Assembly (NCBI GenBank): GCA_016719395.1
Contig: JADJZF010000001.1
Location: forward strand, 124,001-188,000
Direction: 5' to 3'
Source: Candidatus Amarobacter glycogenicus
GTDB lineage: Bacteria; Chloroflexota; Dehalococcoidia; Tepidiformales; Tepidiformaceae
Length of the DNA stretch: 64,000 nt
In this document: piece after piece, positions 43,948 through 54,637 of the stretch
Layout: every line of letters begins with the position of its first letter
How positions within the stretch are numbered: the first letter of the stretch is position 1
Made by a program: the position numbers and the translations under genes
Notes under the pieces: generated by a model
The model's database searches: none
What the model was told of the DNA's origin: nothing
The model's input: only the letters and a program-made list of their open reading frames with translations

Positions 43948-45500
43948 GGTGTGGTCTCCTCGCGCACCCGCGGCGGGCGGTCGAAGTCCTCCGGAAAGTG
44001 CCGAAGGGCGCTCCCCACAGGATACGGGGTCAGGCCCCCCAGCCCGCAGAGGGATCCATCGCGCATGACTTCGAGCAGATCGTCCAGCAGTTCCAGGTTG
44101 GCGGCGCGGTCCTCGCCCGCGACGATTCGGTCGATGACTTCGACGCCGCGGGTGGAACCGATACGGCACGGGGTGCATTTGCCACAGCTTTCGACGGCGC
44201 AGAACTCCATGGCAAAACGCGCCTGACTCGCCATGTCTACGGTGTCATCGAAGACGACGACACCGCCGTGGCCGAGTAGCCCGCCGCGTTCCGCGAAAGC
44301 TTCGTAGTCGATGGCGGTATCGAGCAGCGATTCCGGGAAGTAGGCGCCCAGAGGGCCGCCGACCTGCACCGCGCGCAGCGGCCGGCCCGAGGCGGTACCG
44401 CCGCCGAAGTCTTCGATCAACTGGCCGAGAGTAATGCCGAACGGCACTTCGACCAGCCCTGCTCGGAGCACGTTTCCCGCGAGTTGAATGACCGCCGTAC
44501 CGCGTGAACGGCCCGTGCCCAGTTCGGCGTGCTTCTCTGGACCGTCGGCGAGGATCATCGGGACCGTGGCGAGCGTCAGTACGTTGTTGACAACGGTAGG
44601 CCTGCCGAACAGCCCGCTGACGGCGGGAAGTGGCGGACGCGGACGGATGATGCCCCGCTTCCCCTCGAGGCTTTCGAGCAGCGCAGTCTCCTCGCCGCAG
44701 ATGTATGCGCCGGCGCCCAGGCGGACGTCGATATCGAAGGCGTGGCCACTTCCCGCTACGTGCTCCCCGAGGTAGCCATTCTCCCGCGCGATGGAGACTG
44801 CGCGGACCATGGACGCGAACGCGGCCGGGTACTCCGACCGCACGTAGACGTAGCCGCGGGTGGCGCCAACCGCCAGCCCGGCGATGGCCATCCCTTCAAT
44901 CAGCGAAAAGGGGTCGCCTTCCATGAGCATGCGGTCGGCGTAGGTGCCGCCGTCACCTTCGTCGGCGTTGCAGACGATGTACTTCTGCCCCTCCGGCTCG
45001 TCGAGTACGGTCTTCCACTTGATGCCGGTCGGGAACCCGGCCCCTCCGCGCCCGCGCAGCCCGGAGGCCGTGACGGCGGCGACGATGGCCGCCGGGTCCA
45101 TGGTGAGCGCACGTTTCAGCCCGACGAACCCGCCGTGAGCGGCGAAGTCCGAGACCGAGTGCGGTTCGATGATGCCGCAGCGTTGGAAGGTCACCCGCTG
45201 CTGGCGCGCGAGATACGAGATCTGGTCGACCGGCCCGAGCCGGAGATGGTGTGCGGCGCCGTCGAAGAGACCGGCGTCGAACAGCCCGGCGACGTCGCCA
45301 GGCTCCACCGGGCCGTAGGCCACCCGCCCCGACGGGGTGACGGCTTCGACCAGCGGTTCAGCCCACAATGCCCCCCGCGAGCCATTGCGCCGCAGTTCGA
45401 CTTCAAGCCCGCGACGACGGGCCTCGCCGACTATCTCCTCGGCGACATCGTCCGCACTGACAGAGCGCGCAGCGGAATCGAGTGGTACGTAGACGATCAA
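43944..45500 (-). CDS. fdsB: Formate dehydrogenase beta subunit (NuoF-like, NADH/FMN)
   Basis: A 518-residue NuoF-type flavoprotein passing electrons from FdsA to NAD. An N-terminal thioredoxin-like stretch (to about 110) precedes the FMN site GLRGRGGAGFPTGIKW, the NADH region GAYICGEETALLESLEG, and the [4Fe-4S] ligands CGKCTPC and the Cys of SLCGLGG. TTG 45500 overlaps the fdsG stop by TTGA. It is the central gene of the fdhD-fdsGBAD operon. Confidence 0.94.
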   Translation of the reverse strand: MIVYVPLDSAARSVSADDVAEEIVGEARRRGLEVELRRNGSRGALWAEPLVEAVTPSGRVAYGPVEPGDVAGLFDAGLFDGAAHHLRLGPVDQISYLARQQRVTFQRCGIIEPHSVSDFAAHGGFVGLKRALTMDPAAIVAAVTASGLRGRGGAGFPTGIKWKTVLDEPEGQKYIVCNADEGDGGTYADRMLMEGDPFSLIEGMAIAGLAVGATRGYVYVRSEYPAAFASMVRAVSIARENGYLGEHVAGSGHAFDIDVRLGAGAYICGEETALLESLEGKRGIIRPRPPLPAVSGLFGRPTVVNNVLTLATVPMILADGPEKHAELGTGRSRGTAVIQLAGNVLRAGLVEVPFGITLGQLIEDFGGGTASGRPLRAVQVGGPLGAYFPESLLDTAIDYEAFAERGGLLGHGGVVVFDDTVDMASQARFAMEFCAVESCGKCTPCRIGSTRGVEVIDRIVAGEDRAANLELLDDLLEVMRDGSLCGLGGLTPYPVGSALRHFPEDFDRPPRVREETTP

Positions 45501-45800
45501 GGCTGTCCCGCCACGAGCCGCGACGCCTTCTCGGGAGTGACCCGGCCGTGAAGCCGTCCACCAACCGATATCGCCGGCGAAAGAGCACAGTTACCGAGGC
45601 AGTAGACCGGCTCGATTGCGATAGCCGCACCGGCCGCGGTTTCGCCCATTCGCGCTCCCGCAAGGTGCTCGATGTGTGCGACGAGCGCTTCGCTGCCCAT
45701 GGATCGGCAGGCGTCGGCCAGGCAGATCTTGATGACGGAGCCGGCGGGGGGTTCGCGCCGGAAGTCGCTGTAGGGGGGAGAAAGCGCTGCGGTCAGTCAC
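45497..45800 (-). CDS. fdsG: Formate dehydrogenase gamma subunit (NuoE-like), N-terminally short and frameshifted
   Basis: The [2Fe-2S] thioredoxin-like domain of FdsG: DFRREPPAGSVIKIC, then LADACRSMG and PVYCLGNCALSP give all four cluster cysteines. The usual N-terminal helical domain (about 60-65 residues) is absent, because the fdhD stop lies at 45793. From GTG 45800, with GGAG 8 bases before, the frame needs removal of one base in the G-run 45773-45778 to reach the conserved part (about 100 residues total). Otherwise translation would need a CTG at 45796 or the ATG at 45700, which loses two cysteines. Internal deletion plus sequence error is possible. Confidence 0.75.
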
Positions 45801-46644
45801 GCATGCGGCTCCGGCCGGAGTACACGTTGAATCCGCCCGGCTTCAGGAACCCCGCGAGCGTGATGCCGAATGCCTGCGCGATGTGGACTGCGAGGCTCGA
45901 GGGGGCGCCAACCGAGGCGACGATCGGGATTCGCGCCCGGACAGCCTTCTGGAGGAGCTCGTAGCTGGCACGACCGCTTAGAAGGATGGCTGTGCGCTCG
46001 AAGGCCGGAGCTTCGCCGGCCAGGAACCGTTCGCCCACGAGCTTGTCGAAGGCGTTGTGGCGGCCAACATCCTCGCCGAGTGCGAGGAGGTCGCCGCCCG
46101 GCGTGAAGAGCCCTGCGGCGTGGACGCCTCCGGTGGAATCGAAGCCGCGCTGGGCCGCCCGCAGGGCCTCCGGGAGGCCCATTACCGTGGCCGCGGAAAT
46201 CTTCGTTGAGACTGGAAGAGCCTGGCACCCGTCCATCGCCAGGGCCGCGAGGGATGCCTTGCCGCAGACTCCGCAAGCGCTCGTCGTCGTGAAGTTGCGT
46301 TTCTGGTTCTCGAGGTTGACCTCAAGGCCGGGACGGAGCGTGACGAGTACAGTGTTGCACCGCTCTGCATCGGATGGCACATCACGGCAGTAGTCGATCT
46401 CTTCGATGTCATCCCGTCGCGAAACGAGGCCCTCGCCGAAGAGGAATCCCGCGGCCAGGGCGAAATCCTGGCCGGGCGTCCGCATCGTGATGGAGAGGGG
46501 AGTCTTCTTTCGCCGGCCGCCTTCGACGTGGCTGATGCGGATCTCCAGCGGTTCTTCGATCGCGAGTTGGTCGGAGACGCGCTGCCAGGAGCCGTCGTGA
46601 AAGCGATGGATTTCGTGATCCAGCTGGCTGGCGTACCGGTTCAG
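45793..46644 (-). CDS. fdhD: Formate dehydrogenase accessory sulfurtransferase FdhD
   Basis: A 283-residue protein that sulfurates the Mo cofactor of formate dehydrogenase. Segments LAIEEPLEIRI, TMRTPGQDFALAAGFLFGEGL, and the cysteine loop SACGVCGKASL (the sulfur carrier) are all present, then GEDVGRHNAFDKLVG. The first 53 residues carry the conserved N-terminus but contain no ATG, GTG or TTG; a CTG at 46644 has GGAGGAG exactly 6 bases upstream and is the best start. The internal ATG 46485 would remove conserved sequence. It is the first gene of the formate operon, with a 126-base gap upstream. Confidence 0.88.
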   Translation of the reverse strand: MNRYASQLDHEIHRFHDGSWQRVSDQLAIEEPLEIRISHVEGGRRKKTPLSITMRTPGQDFALAAGFLFGEGLVSRRDDIEEIDYCRDVPSDAERCNTVLVTLRPGLEVNLENQKRNFTTTSACGVCGKASLAALAMDGCQALPVSTKISAATVMGLPEALRAAQRGFDSTGGVHAAGLFTPGGDLLALGEDVGRHNAFDKLVGERFLAGEAPAFERTAILLSGRASYELLQKAVRARIPIVASVGAPSSLAVHIAQAFGITLAGFLKPGGFNVYSGRSRMRD

Positions 46645-46764
46645 GTGTGGCTCCTCCGGCTCGCGAGTTTAGCACGCCCGGCCGGGCGTTTCCGGTATGC
46701 AAGGACACCGCCGATCGGGCGTCCCTGCCCTTCCGAGGCGGACATTTGACCGGGCCCGGCCAAC

Positions 46765-46781
46765 CCGGGGTCACTCCCCGG
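46765..46781. terminator. Short hairpin at the flippase gene stop
   Basis: CCGGGG-TCACT-CCCCGG: a 6-base stem whose loop contains the stop codon of the leftward gene ending at 46771. No U-tract; weak support. Confidence 0.3.
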
Positions 46782-47799
46782 TGCGCGGGCCGGCGTCTGG
46801 TGGCGGGCCGTTGCGGATCCGGGCAAGGGAGCCGAGACGGGTGCCCTCCATGGCGGCAGCGGGCAGACCGAGGGCCGCCGTTGCGAGCGTTTCGACGCCC
46901 TGGAGGCCAAGGCCGAAACCGATCCCGACCGCCCAGGGGATGCCCGCACCCTGGAGCATCGTCGCGACAGCAATCTGGAAGGCCCCGATGTTGCTGGGCC
47001 AGAAGGGGAAAAGCGTGATGGCGTTCGTTGCGACCACGACGAGGCCGGCCGGGGCGATCGATAGCTCGATGCCGAATGCCTGGAAGGCGACCCAGACGCC
47101 AGCAACCTCGATAGTCCAGCCGGCCGACTGGAAGGCGAGCGCCCGGCCGGTTGTCCGTGGCGAGTGGAGAGGCGAGAGCCCGGCGCGAATCGCCGCGATA
47201 CCCCGGCCCAGCGTCCCGCGCGGCGTGATTGGGTCGTTGCGGCGAGCGAGCACAACGGCGACCACAAGCAGCGCGATGCTCACGCCGAAGACGGTGAAAA
47301 CCTCGGTCTCTGCGGCCGGGGGGATGCCGACCGAGAGGGCGAGGAGCAAGATCAGGACGCCAAGAGGGACGACATCGATGAGCCGGTGTGCGGCGACGGC
47401 CCCCGCGACGACACCCCAGTCCTTCTCCGGATCTGCGAGCCGAGCCGAGTAAACCCCGATCTTCGTGAGTTCTCCGGTTCGACCGGGGAGGACCGCGTTC
47501 ACGAGTTGTCCCAGCAGGTAGGCGCGTTCTGCCGCGTGGGCGCCGGCTTCCCGCCTGCCCAGGGCCCCTGCGAGCAACACCTGCCAGCCGAACCCTCGTA
47601 CCAGGAGGGACCCGGCGTTGGCGCCGACGGCGAGTGTCGCCCAGCGCCAGTCCACGCCCGCCAGTGTCCCGAAGACTTCGTCGAGGCGCGGGCCGGTCGC
47701 GATGAAGACCAGGGCGACGAGTAAGAGAAGGGCGAGCGAGACGATCTGGCGGATACGCGGCCGGACGCCCCGCAGCGCGAATGTCCGCAATCCGTCCAT
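46771..47799 (-). CDS. Flippase-like membrane protein (LPG synthase TM/UPF0104 family)
   Basis: A 342-residue integral membrane protein with about eight hydrophobic segments. LGQLVNAVLPGRTGELTKIGVYSARL and NAITLFPFWPSNIGAFQIAVATML match the lysylphosphatidylglycerol-synthase transmembrane/flippase-like family often linked to lipid-linked sugars. There is no synthetase domain, so lipid aminoacylation is unlikely. ATG 47799 begins the first charged/hydrophobic segment; the frame upstream is unconserved. It diverges from the GMC oxidoreductase and lies upstream of the formate operon without obvious functional tie. Confidence 0.82.
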   Translation of the reverse strand: MDGLRTFALRGVRPRIRQIVSLALLLLVALVFIATGPRLDEVFGTLAGVDWRWATLAVGANAGSLLVRGFGWQVLLAGALGRREAGAHAAERAYLLGQLVNAVLPGRTGELTKIGVYSARLADPEKDWGVVAGAVAAHRLIDVVPLGVLILLLALSVGIPPAAETEVFTVFGVSIALLVVAVVLARRNDPITPRGTLGRGIAAIRAGLSPLHSPRTTGRALAFQSAGWTIEVAGVWVAFQAFGIELSIAPAGLVVVATNAITLFPFWPSNIGAFQIAVATMLQGAGIPWAVGIGFGLGLQGVETLATAALGLPAAAMEGTRLGSLARIRNGPPPDAGPRTGE

Positions 47800-47893
47800 T
47801 CGCGAAGTATGACGGCTTCGGGCTCGCGGGGGTGAGCGGGGCGCAGGCCGGGCGATGTGCATCTCCCGCCGCGGCCGCTTAGGATTCGCCGCA

Positions 47894-49498
47894 ATGTCGA
47901 ACGAGCCGGTCGGAGTCCTGATCGTCGGCGCCGGTGCCTCGGGCGCGGCCTTCGCCTGGAGCATGGCGGAAACCGGCACGAGCATCCTCTGCCTTGAGCA
48001 GGGCCCATGGATGCACCAGAAGGACTACCCCACGAACCACCTGGACTGGGAATCGCGCGCCATGGGGCCGTTCGCGACCAGCCCGAACGTCCGGAACCTG
48101 CCCTACGACTACCCGGTGAACGAGGAGCAGTCCGACATTTCGCCCTTGATGTACAACGCCGTGGGCGGCAGCACGATCCTCTGGGCCGCCCACTTCCCGC
48201 GCCTCCAGCCGTGCGACTTCCGGGTGAAGAGCGACGACGGTGTCGCCGCCGACTGGCCGGTCGATTACGCGGCACTCGAACCGTACTTCGCCGTGAACGA
48301 CCGGATGATGGGGATCGCGGGACTGGCAGGGGACCCGAACTATCCGTACCACGAGCCCCCACTCCCCCCGCTCCCCCTCGGCCGCGGCGGAAACCTGATG
48401 GCGGAGGGTTTCGAAAAGCTGGGCTGGCACTGGTGGCCGTCGGAGAGCGCGATCATCACGCGCGAGTACGAGGGCCGCGCACCCTGCATCAACCTCGGGC
48501 CGTGTACGAGCGGCTGCTCCCAGGGCGCCCGGGCGAGCACGGACATCACGTACTGGCCGGTTGCCCGGCGCAAGGGCGTGGAGGTTCGGACGGGCTGCCG
48601 GGTGAAGGAGGTCACTGTCCGGCCGGATGGGCTTGCCGACGGTGTCCTCTATTACGCCGCGGAGGGTGTCCTGCAGGAGCAGAAGGCGGAGATCGTGGTG
48701 CTGGCCTGCAACGGCATCGGAACACCTCGTCTCCTCCTGAACTCGAAGAGCCCACAGCACCCGTACGGGCTGGCGAACAGCAGCGGGCTGGTCGGCAAGA
48801 ACCTGATGTTTCACCCCTGTGCGATGGTCACGGGCGTCTTCGACGAACCGTTGCAGGGCCGCCGCGGGCCCATCGGCTGCTCGTTCTGGAGCCACGAGTT
48901 CTACCGGACAGACCTGGAGCGCGGCTTCGTGCGAGGGTATTCGCTCCAGGCCCGGCGGGGCCTCGGTCCCGCTCAAACGGCGCTCTGGGGCATGTCGCGC
49001 GGGTCCATCCCCTGGGGTGAAGGGCACCACGAGGCCTACGACCGGCTCTACGACCACAATGCCGGCCTGATCGTCATCGGCGAGGACCTGCCGGAGGAGA
49101 CCAATACGGTCACGCTGGACCCCGAGCTGACCGACAGTCACGGCATCCCGGCGCCGAAGCTCAACTACCGGCTGAGCGCCAACAGCCGGAAGATGCTCGA
49201 CCACGGCATCGAGCGGGCGTCGGAGGCTCTGAAGGCGGCGGGAGCGGTGGAGACGATGGCCGACCCGCTCATGCGCGGCGCCGGGTGGCACCTGCTCGGC
49301 ACGGCCCGGATGGGGACGGATCCGAAGACCTCGGTCGTGAACGAATGGGGCCGCGCCCACGATGTGAAGAACCTCTTCATCATCGACGGGAGCATCTTCG
49401 TGACGGCAGGCGCCGTGAACCCCACGTCGACCATTCAGGCGCTCGCGCTCTACATCGCTGATCGGATAAAGCAGAACATCGAGGTCCTCTTCGAGTAG
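47894..49498 (+). CDS. GMC-family FAD oxidoreductase (gluconate dehydrogenase-like large subunit)
   Basis: A 534-residue FAD enzyme of the glucose-methanol-choline family. The ADP-binding motif is VLIVGAGASGAAFAW, with LEQGPW; NAVGGSTILWAAH positions the flavin; the C-terminal GTARMGTDP and NPTSTIQALALYIADR motifs are conserved, with His in AGWHLLGTARMG region. A subunit-3-like gene follows 2 bases after its stop, as in membrane-linked gluconate/sorbitol dehydrogenases. The substrate is an alcohol, sugar or polyol; the exact one is unknown. ATG 47894 gives the family N-terminus. Confidence 0.9.
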   Translation: MSNEPVGVLIVGAGASGAAFAWSMAETGTSILCLEQGPWMHQKDYPTNHLDWESRAMGPFATSPNVRNLPYDYPVNEEQSDISPLMYNAVGGSTILWAAHFPRLQPCDFRVKSDDGVAADWPVDYAALEPYFAVNDRMMGIAGLAGDPNYPYHEPPLPPLPLGRGGNLMAEGFEKLGWHWWPSESAIITREYEGRAPCINLGPCTSGCSQGARASTDITYWPVARRKGVEVRTGCRVKEVTVRPDGLADGVLYYAAEGVLQEQKAEIVVLACNGIGTPRLLLNSKSPQHPYGLANSSGLVGKNLMFHPCAMVTGVFDEPLQGRRGPIGCSFWSHEFYRTDLERGFVRGYSLQARRGLGPAQTALWGMSRGSIPWGEGHHEAYDRLYDHNAGLIVIGEDLPEETNTVTLDPELTDSHGIPAPKLNYRLSANSRKMLDHGIERASEALKAAGAVETMADPLMRGAGWHLLGTARMGTDPKTSVVNEWGRAHDVKNLFIIDGSIFVTAGAVNPTSTIQALALYIADRIKQNIEVLFE

Positions 49499-49500
49499 CC

Positions 49501-49953
49501 ATGACGGACACGCAGACGCCCCTTCGCGACCCATCATTCATGCAGGCTCTCCTCGACCTGGTGATCCCACCGGGGAGGGACGGGAGGATGCCCGGCGCCG
49601 GGAGCCTCCGGCTGGAGGCCACGGTGGCGGCCGACATCGAGGCAGATGATCGCCTCGGCCCGGTTGTGGCACGAGGCCTTGAGTCGGTGCGGGACGCTGC
49701 ACTCGCTCGCGACCCCGGCGGGTTTGTGGCGCTTTCGGGCAGCGAACGGCTGGCGGTGGTCAACGGCCTCGGCGCGAAGGACGGGATGCTGATGTTCGCG
49801 ATCGCCCGGCACCTGTACACCGCGTATTACCAGCATCCGCGCGTCCTCGAGGCCCTGGGCGAGCCTGCGCGGCCACCGTTCCCGGAAGGGTTCGAGGTGG
49901 AACCGACGGATCCTCGGCTGCTGGAGTTGTTGCAGGTACGAGCGCGCCGCTAG
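49501..49953 (+). CDS. Gluconate 2-dehydrogenase subunit 3-like protein
   Basis: A 150-residue partner of the preceding GMC enzyme. FMQALLDLVIPP near the N-terminus and LYTAYYQHPRVLEALGEPARPPFPEGF fit the subunit-3 family. Unlike periplasmic members it shows no twin-arginine signal, so the complex may be cytoplasmic. It starts 2 bases after the GMC stop. Confidence 0.82.
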   Translation: MTDTQTPLRDPSFMQALLDLVIPPGRDGRMPGAGSLRLEATVAADIEADDRLGPVVARGLESVRDAALARDPGGFVALSGSERLAVVNGLGAKDGMLMFAIARHLYTAYYQHPRVLEALGEPARPPFPEGFEVEPTDPRLLELLQVRARR

Positions 49954-50075
49954 GTCCTTGGTGTTTGGCCCGGGCACGCGAGTCGACCAAGCGGGCATTG
50001 CCTGACCTGCGTCATATCCGGCGCGCTCGCCAACGGAGTGAACTACGGGGAACGTTCGGAAAGCGTAGGCACCCA

Positions 50076-51329
50076 GTGTCGTATCGGTGGGCAGTCATCA
50101 TCGGCCTCGTTTCGGCGGTCAACTCGGCCGCGATGCTGGTGAGCCTCTCGGTGGGAATCATGCTGCCGGACATCAAGGAAGAGTTCACCCTGAACCCGGC
50201 CCAGGCCGGCGCTCTCGGGTCGGTGAGCCCGCTTGCAACGATCCTCCTGAGCGTCCCGCTCGCGGCGCTGATAAGCCGATTCAACCCGCGGTTGATGATC
50301 TTCGCCGGCGCGGTGCACATGGCGGTGTTCGGGTTGCTGATGGCGTGGGCGCCGAGCTATGAACTCACGCTGATCTTCCGCTTCATCTTCATGGTCGGAC
50401 TGGTCGGCCGCCAGGCGAGCATGGCCATGCTCATCCACCAGTGGTTCGTTGCCGGGGAAGTGGCACGGGTCCAATCGGTCACGCAGGTGATCACCAGTTC
50501 GGTGCAGATCGCAGCCTTCGCCGTGCTCCCCTGGCTGCTCGTCTGGCTAGACGGGTGGCGAAACACCTACTTCGCCCTGGCCAGCCTTCTAGGTGCGACC
50601 GCGCTTGTCTGGCTGTTTGTGAGCCGTGACCGCGAGACGGAGGAGGACGCGCCGCCGCCGACGATCGAGAAGGAGCGGACCCCAATGTCGGCCATCCTGC
50701 GGTACAAGATCGTCTGGTACTGGGGCGTCAGCACGGCGTTCTGTCTTGTCGGGGTGTCGGCCTTTACGACCTTCTTGCCCAGTTACCTGCACGATGAACG
50801 CGGCCTCTCGCTGGGCATGGCGGGCCTGATTACGGCGGCTATCCCGCTCGGCAACGTGGTCGGGGCGATGCACGCCGGCTGGGTGCGCAATACCGTGACC
50901 GTCCGCCGCCAGCAGATGTATATCACGGGTGTCCTCTGCAGCGCCGGGATGATGACGATGGCCCTTGCTCCAGTGCCGTGGCTGGTCCCGGTCGGGGCGT
51001 TCGCGCTTGGGTGGGCCTGCATGCAGGTCTTCCCGACGATCATGACGCTGCCCTACGAGCTCCCGGGCATCAAGCCGCGCGAAGTTGCGGTGGTGTCGTC
51101 GTTCCTGTTCACCCTCTTCACCTTCGGTCTCGTCGTCGGTCCGCTGCTCGCTGGCGCGGTCCAGCAGGCGACCGGGTCCCTGCGGACCGCATTCCTGGTG
51201 GTGCCGTTCGTGCACATGGGCATCTTCATCGTGGCCTTCGCCTCTGAGCACGGGCTGCCGCCGATGCCCCGGGTCCAGCGCAACAGACCCCGGGCTCCCG
51301 TACCGGTTCCCGTGGCCGGCGGAGACTGA
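50076..51329 (+). CDS. MFS transporter
   Basis: A 417-residue major facilitator with about twelve hydrophobic helices and a charged central loop (SRDRETEEDAPPP) between the halves. The first helix begins RWAVIIGLVSAVNSAA; PLAALISRFNPRLMI after helix 2-3 corresponds to the MFS inter-helix motif. It lies 122 bases after the gluconate-dehydrogenase-like pair and may import its substrate, which is inference from position. GTG 50076 puts the first helix at the N-terminus; the frame is open from 49965 with an unconserved basic stretch. Confidence 0.87.
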   Translation: MSYRWAVIIGLVSAVNSAAMLVSLSVGIMLPDIKEEFTLNPAQAGALGSVSPLATILLSVPLAALISRFNPRLMIFAGAVHMAVFGLLMAWAPSYELTLIFRFIFMVGLVGRQASMAMLIHQWFVAGEVARVQSVTQVITSSVQIAAFAVLPWLLVWLDGWRNTYFALASLLGATALVWLFVSRDRETEEDAPPPTIEKERTPMSAILRYKIVWYWGVSTAFCLVGVSAFTTFLPSYLHDERGLSLGMAGLITAAIPLGNVVGAMHAGWVRNTVTVRRQQMYITGVLCSAGMMTMALAPVPWLVPVGAFALGWACMQVFPTIMTLPYELPGIKPREVAVVSSFLFTLFTFGLVVGPLLAGAVQQATGSLRTAFLVVPFVHMGIFIVAFASEHGLPPMPRVQRNRPRAPVPVPVAGGD

Positions 51330-51340
51330 GAGGCTCGCCG

Positions 51341-51547
51341 ATGCGATGGGGATACATCCTTGGCCCGCTCACCCTGGCGCCCGTACTGGCGTTGTGCTTC
51401 TTGCTTCCCCGGCCTGGACAGACCGAGCGCTTGCACTTCGACAGTGCTGCCCTGTCCCTCCTTGTCTGCCATACCCCAGGGGTTGCACTTGTCTCCCTTC
51501 CCGGCGACGAAGCCGGGGAGCCGATCGGAGCAGCGGACACGCGGTGA
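51341..51547 (+). CDS. Doubtful small ORF with one hydrophobic helix
   Basis: A 68-codon frame with an N-terminal hydrophobic segment (YILGPLTLAPVLALCFLLP) and GAGAGG 8 bases upstream. Its third-position GC is lower than in the neighbours and no family is recognised. The rest of the 461-base gap (to 51790) shows no gene, tRNA or clear RNA structure; the promoter of the next gene must be there. Confidence 0.22.
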   Translation: MRWGYILGPLTLAPVLALCFLLPRPGQTERLHFDSAALSLLVCHTPGVALVSLPGDEAGEPIGAADTR

Positions 51548-51790
51548 GGTTCCGACAGCCTCGCGGCGCCGAGGACTTGGACGGACTGGTGACGGTCCGC
51601 AGGCAAAAATCGGAGTAGATCCCCTAGGCTCGCCAGCCGGCCGCCACGCTGGAGATCCCGGCGCCATAGCTCCAAAAAGGGGTCGAACGGGCTGCCGCTT
51701 TAGCTCCTTTCGGCCACGGATTGGCGTGCCGGGCAGTGCGATGCTGGATGGCGGGCGCGGCGTGTCCCCGGGTACCAGGAGGAAAAAGAC

Positions 51791-52189
51791 ATGGCCAGTC
51801 TCGGGAGATGGTTGAAGACCGCCTTCGAGCAACACTGGCGTGCGCTGGTGTTGCTGATTCCGCCCATCGGGTTGGTTGTCTGGGCGTCAGAGTGGGAGGG
51901 GCTGCTGTTTGTCCTTATCCTACCCGCTTCAGCCTTCGCGATTGGGTTCGTGCTGAGGCCGCGTCATGTGTGGTTCATCTGGCTCTGCGCCGTGGTCATT
52001 CAATGGCTCGCGATGGCTGCGCTCGGGAAGTACGCCGACCCGGAAGGCGAGACACCGTTCAGTTTGACGGTCGAAGCGCTCGCGTGGATGGCGATGGGTG
52101 TCCTCCTACCGGTCTGGCTGGGAAGGACAGTCCGCAACCTGGTCGAGGCGGGGCGCCACTCCGGCCCAACCCCAGCGCGCCCCGCCTGA
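51791..52189 (+). CDS. Small membrane protein, unknown function
   Basis: A 132-residue protein with about four hydrophobic segments (ALVLLIPPIGLVVWA; GLLFVLILPASAFAIGFVL; VWFIWLCAVVIQWLAMAAL; ALAWMAMGVLLPVWLG) and a charged tail. AGGAGG lies 8 bases before the ATG. I recognise no family. It converges on katG with a hairpin between them. Confidence 0.75.
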   Translation: MASLGRWLKTAFEQHWRALVLLIPPIGLVVWASEWEGLLFVLILPASAFAIGFVLRPRHVWFIWLCAVVIQWLAMAALGKYADPEGETPFSLTVEALAWMAMGVLLPVWLGRTVRNLVEAGRHSGPTPARPA

Positions 52190-52218
52190 GTCTCGGGCGC
52201 CGCCTGGGCGGAGACACG

Positions 52219-52251
52219 GCGAGGGGGCTTCCTGTCCGGCAACCCCCTCGC
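52219..52251. terminator. Bidirectional hairpin between convergent genes
   Basis: GCGAGGGGG and CCCCCTCGC form a perfect 9-base stem around a 15-base loop, between the small membrane protein gene and katG. No U-tract on either side. Confidence 0.5.
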
Positions 52252-52277
52252 TCTCGGTCACGACTTGGTCGCTGAGA

Positions 52278-54413
<2,136 letters not shown>

Positions 54414-54540
54414 CTCGTTCCTCCTTCTGGCAATCTGCTGAAGACGCCGCCGCCCGCAGGCGGATGCTCGGCGCTCCTGCCAAGAGTGAATACCATTGTG
54501 CCGTGTCACGTTAGCTGATGCTTGGCGGGCCTATCGCCTG

Positions 54541-54563
54541 GGCGCCGCCAGGCGTGCGGCGCC
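54541..54563. terminator. Hairpin between the CoA-transferase operon and katG
   Basis: GGCGCCGC and GCGGCGCC form an 8-base stem around CAGGCGT, in the 224-base gap past the end of the leftward acyl-CoA operon (54638) and before katG. It probably ends the operon. Confidence 0.4.
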
Positions 54564-54637
54564 GAGATCGGACGGGTTGCAGGGGGCCTGGGTTCGCCGC
54601 CGCTTTGGACGATTGGGGGAGCACACCTCGTCAGGAC

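Noticed and set aside
51330..51790. Possible structured RNA in the gap before the small membrane protein
   Set aside because: I compared it by eye with RNase P, SRP, tmRNA and c-di-GMP riboswitch hallmarks and found none.
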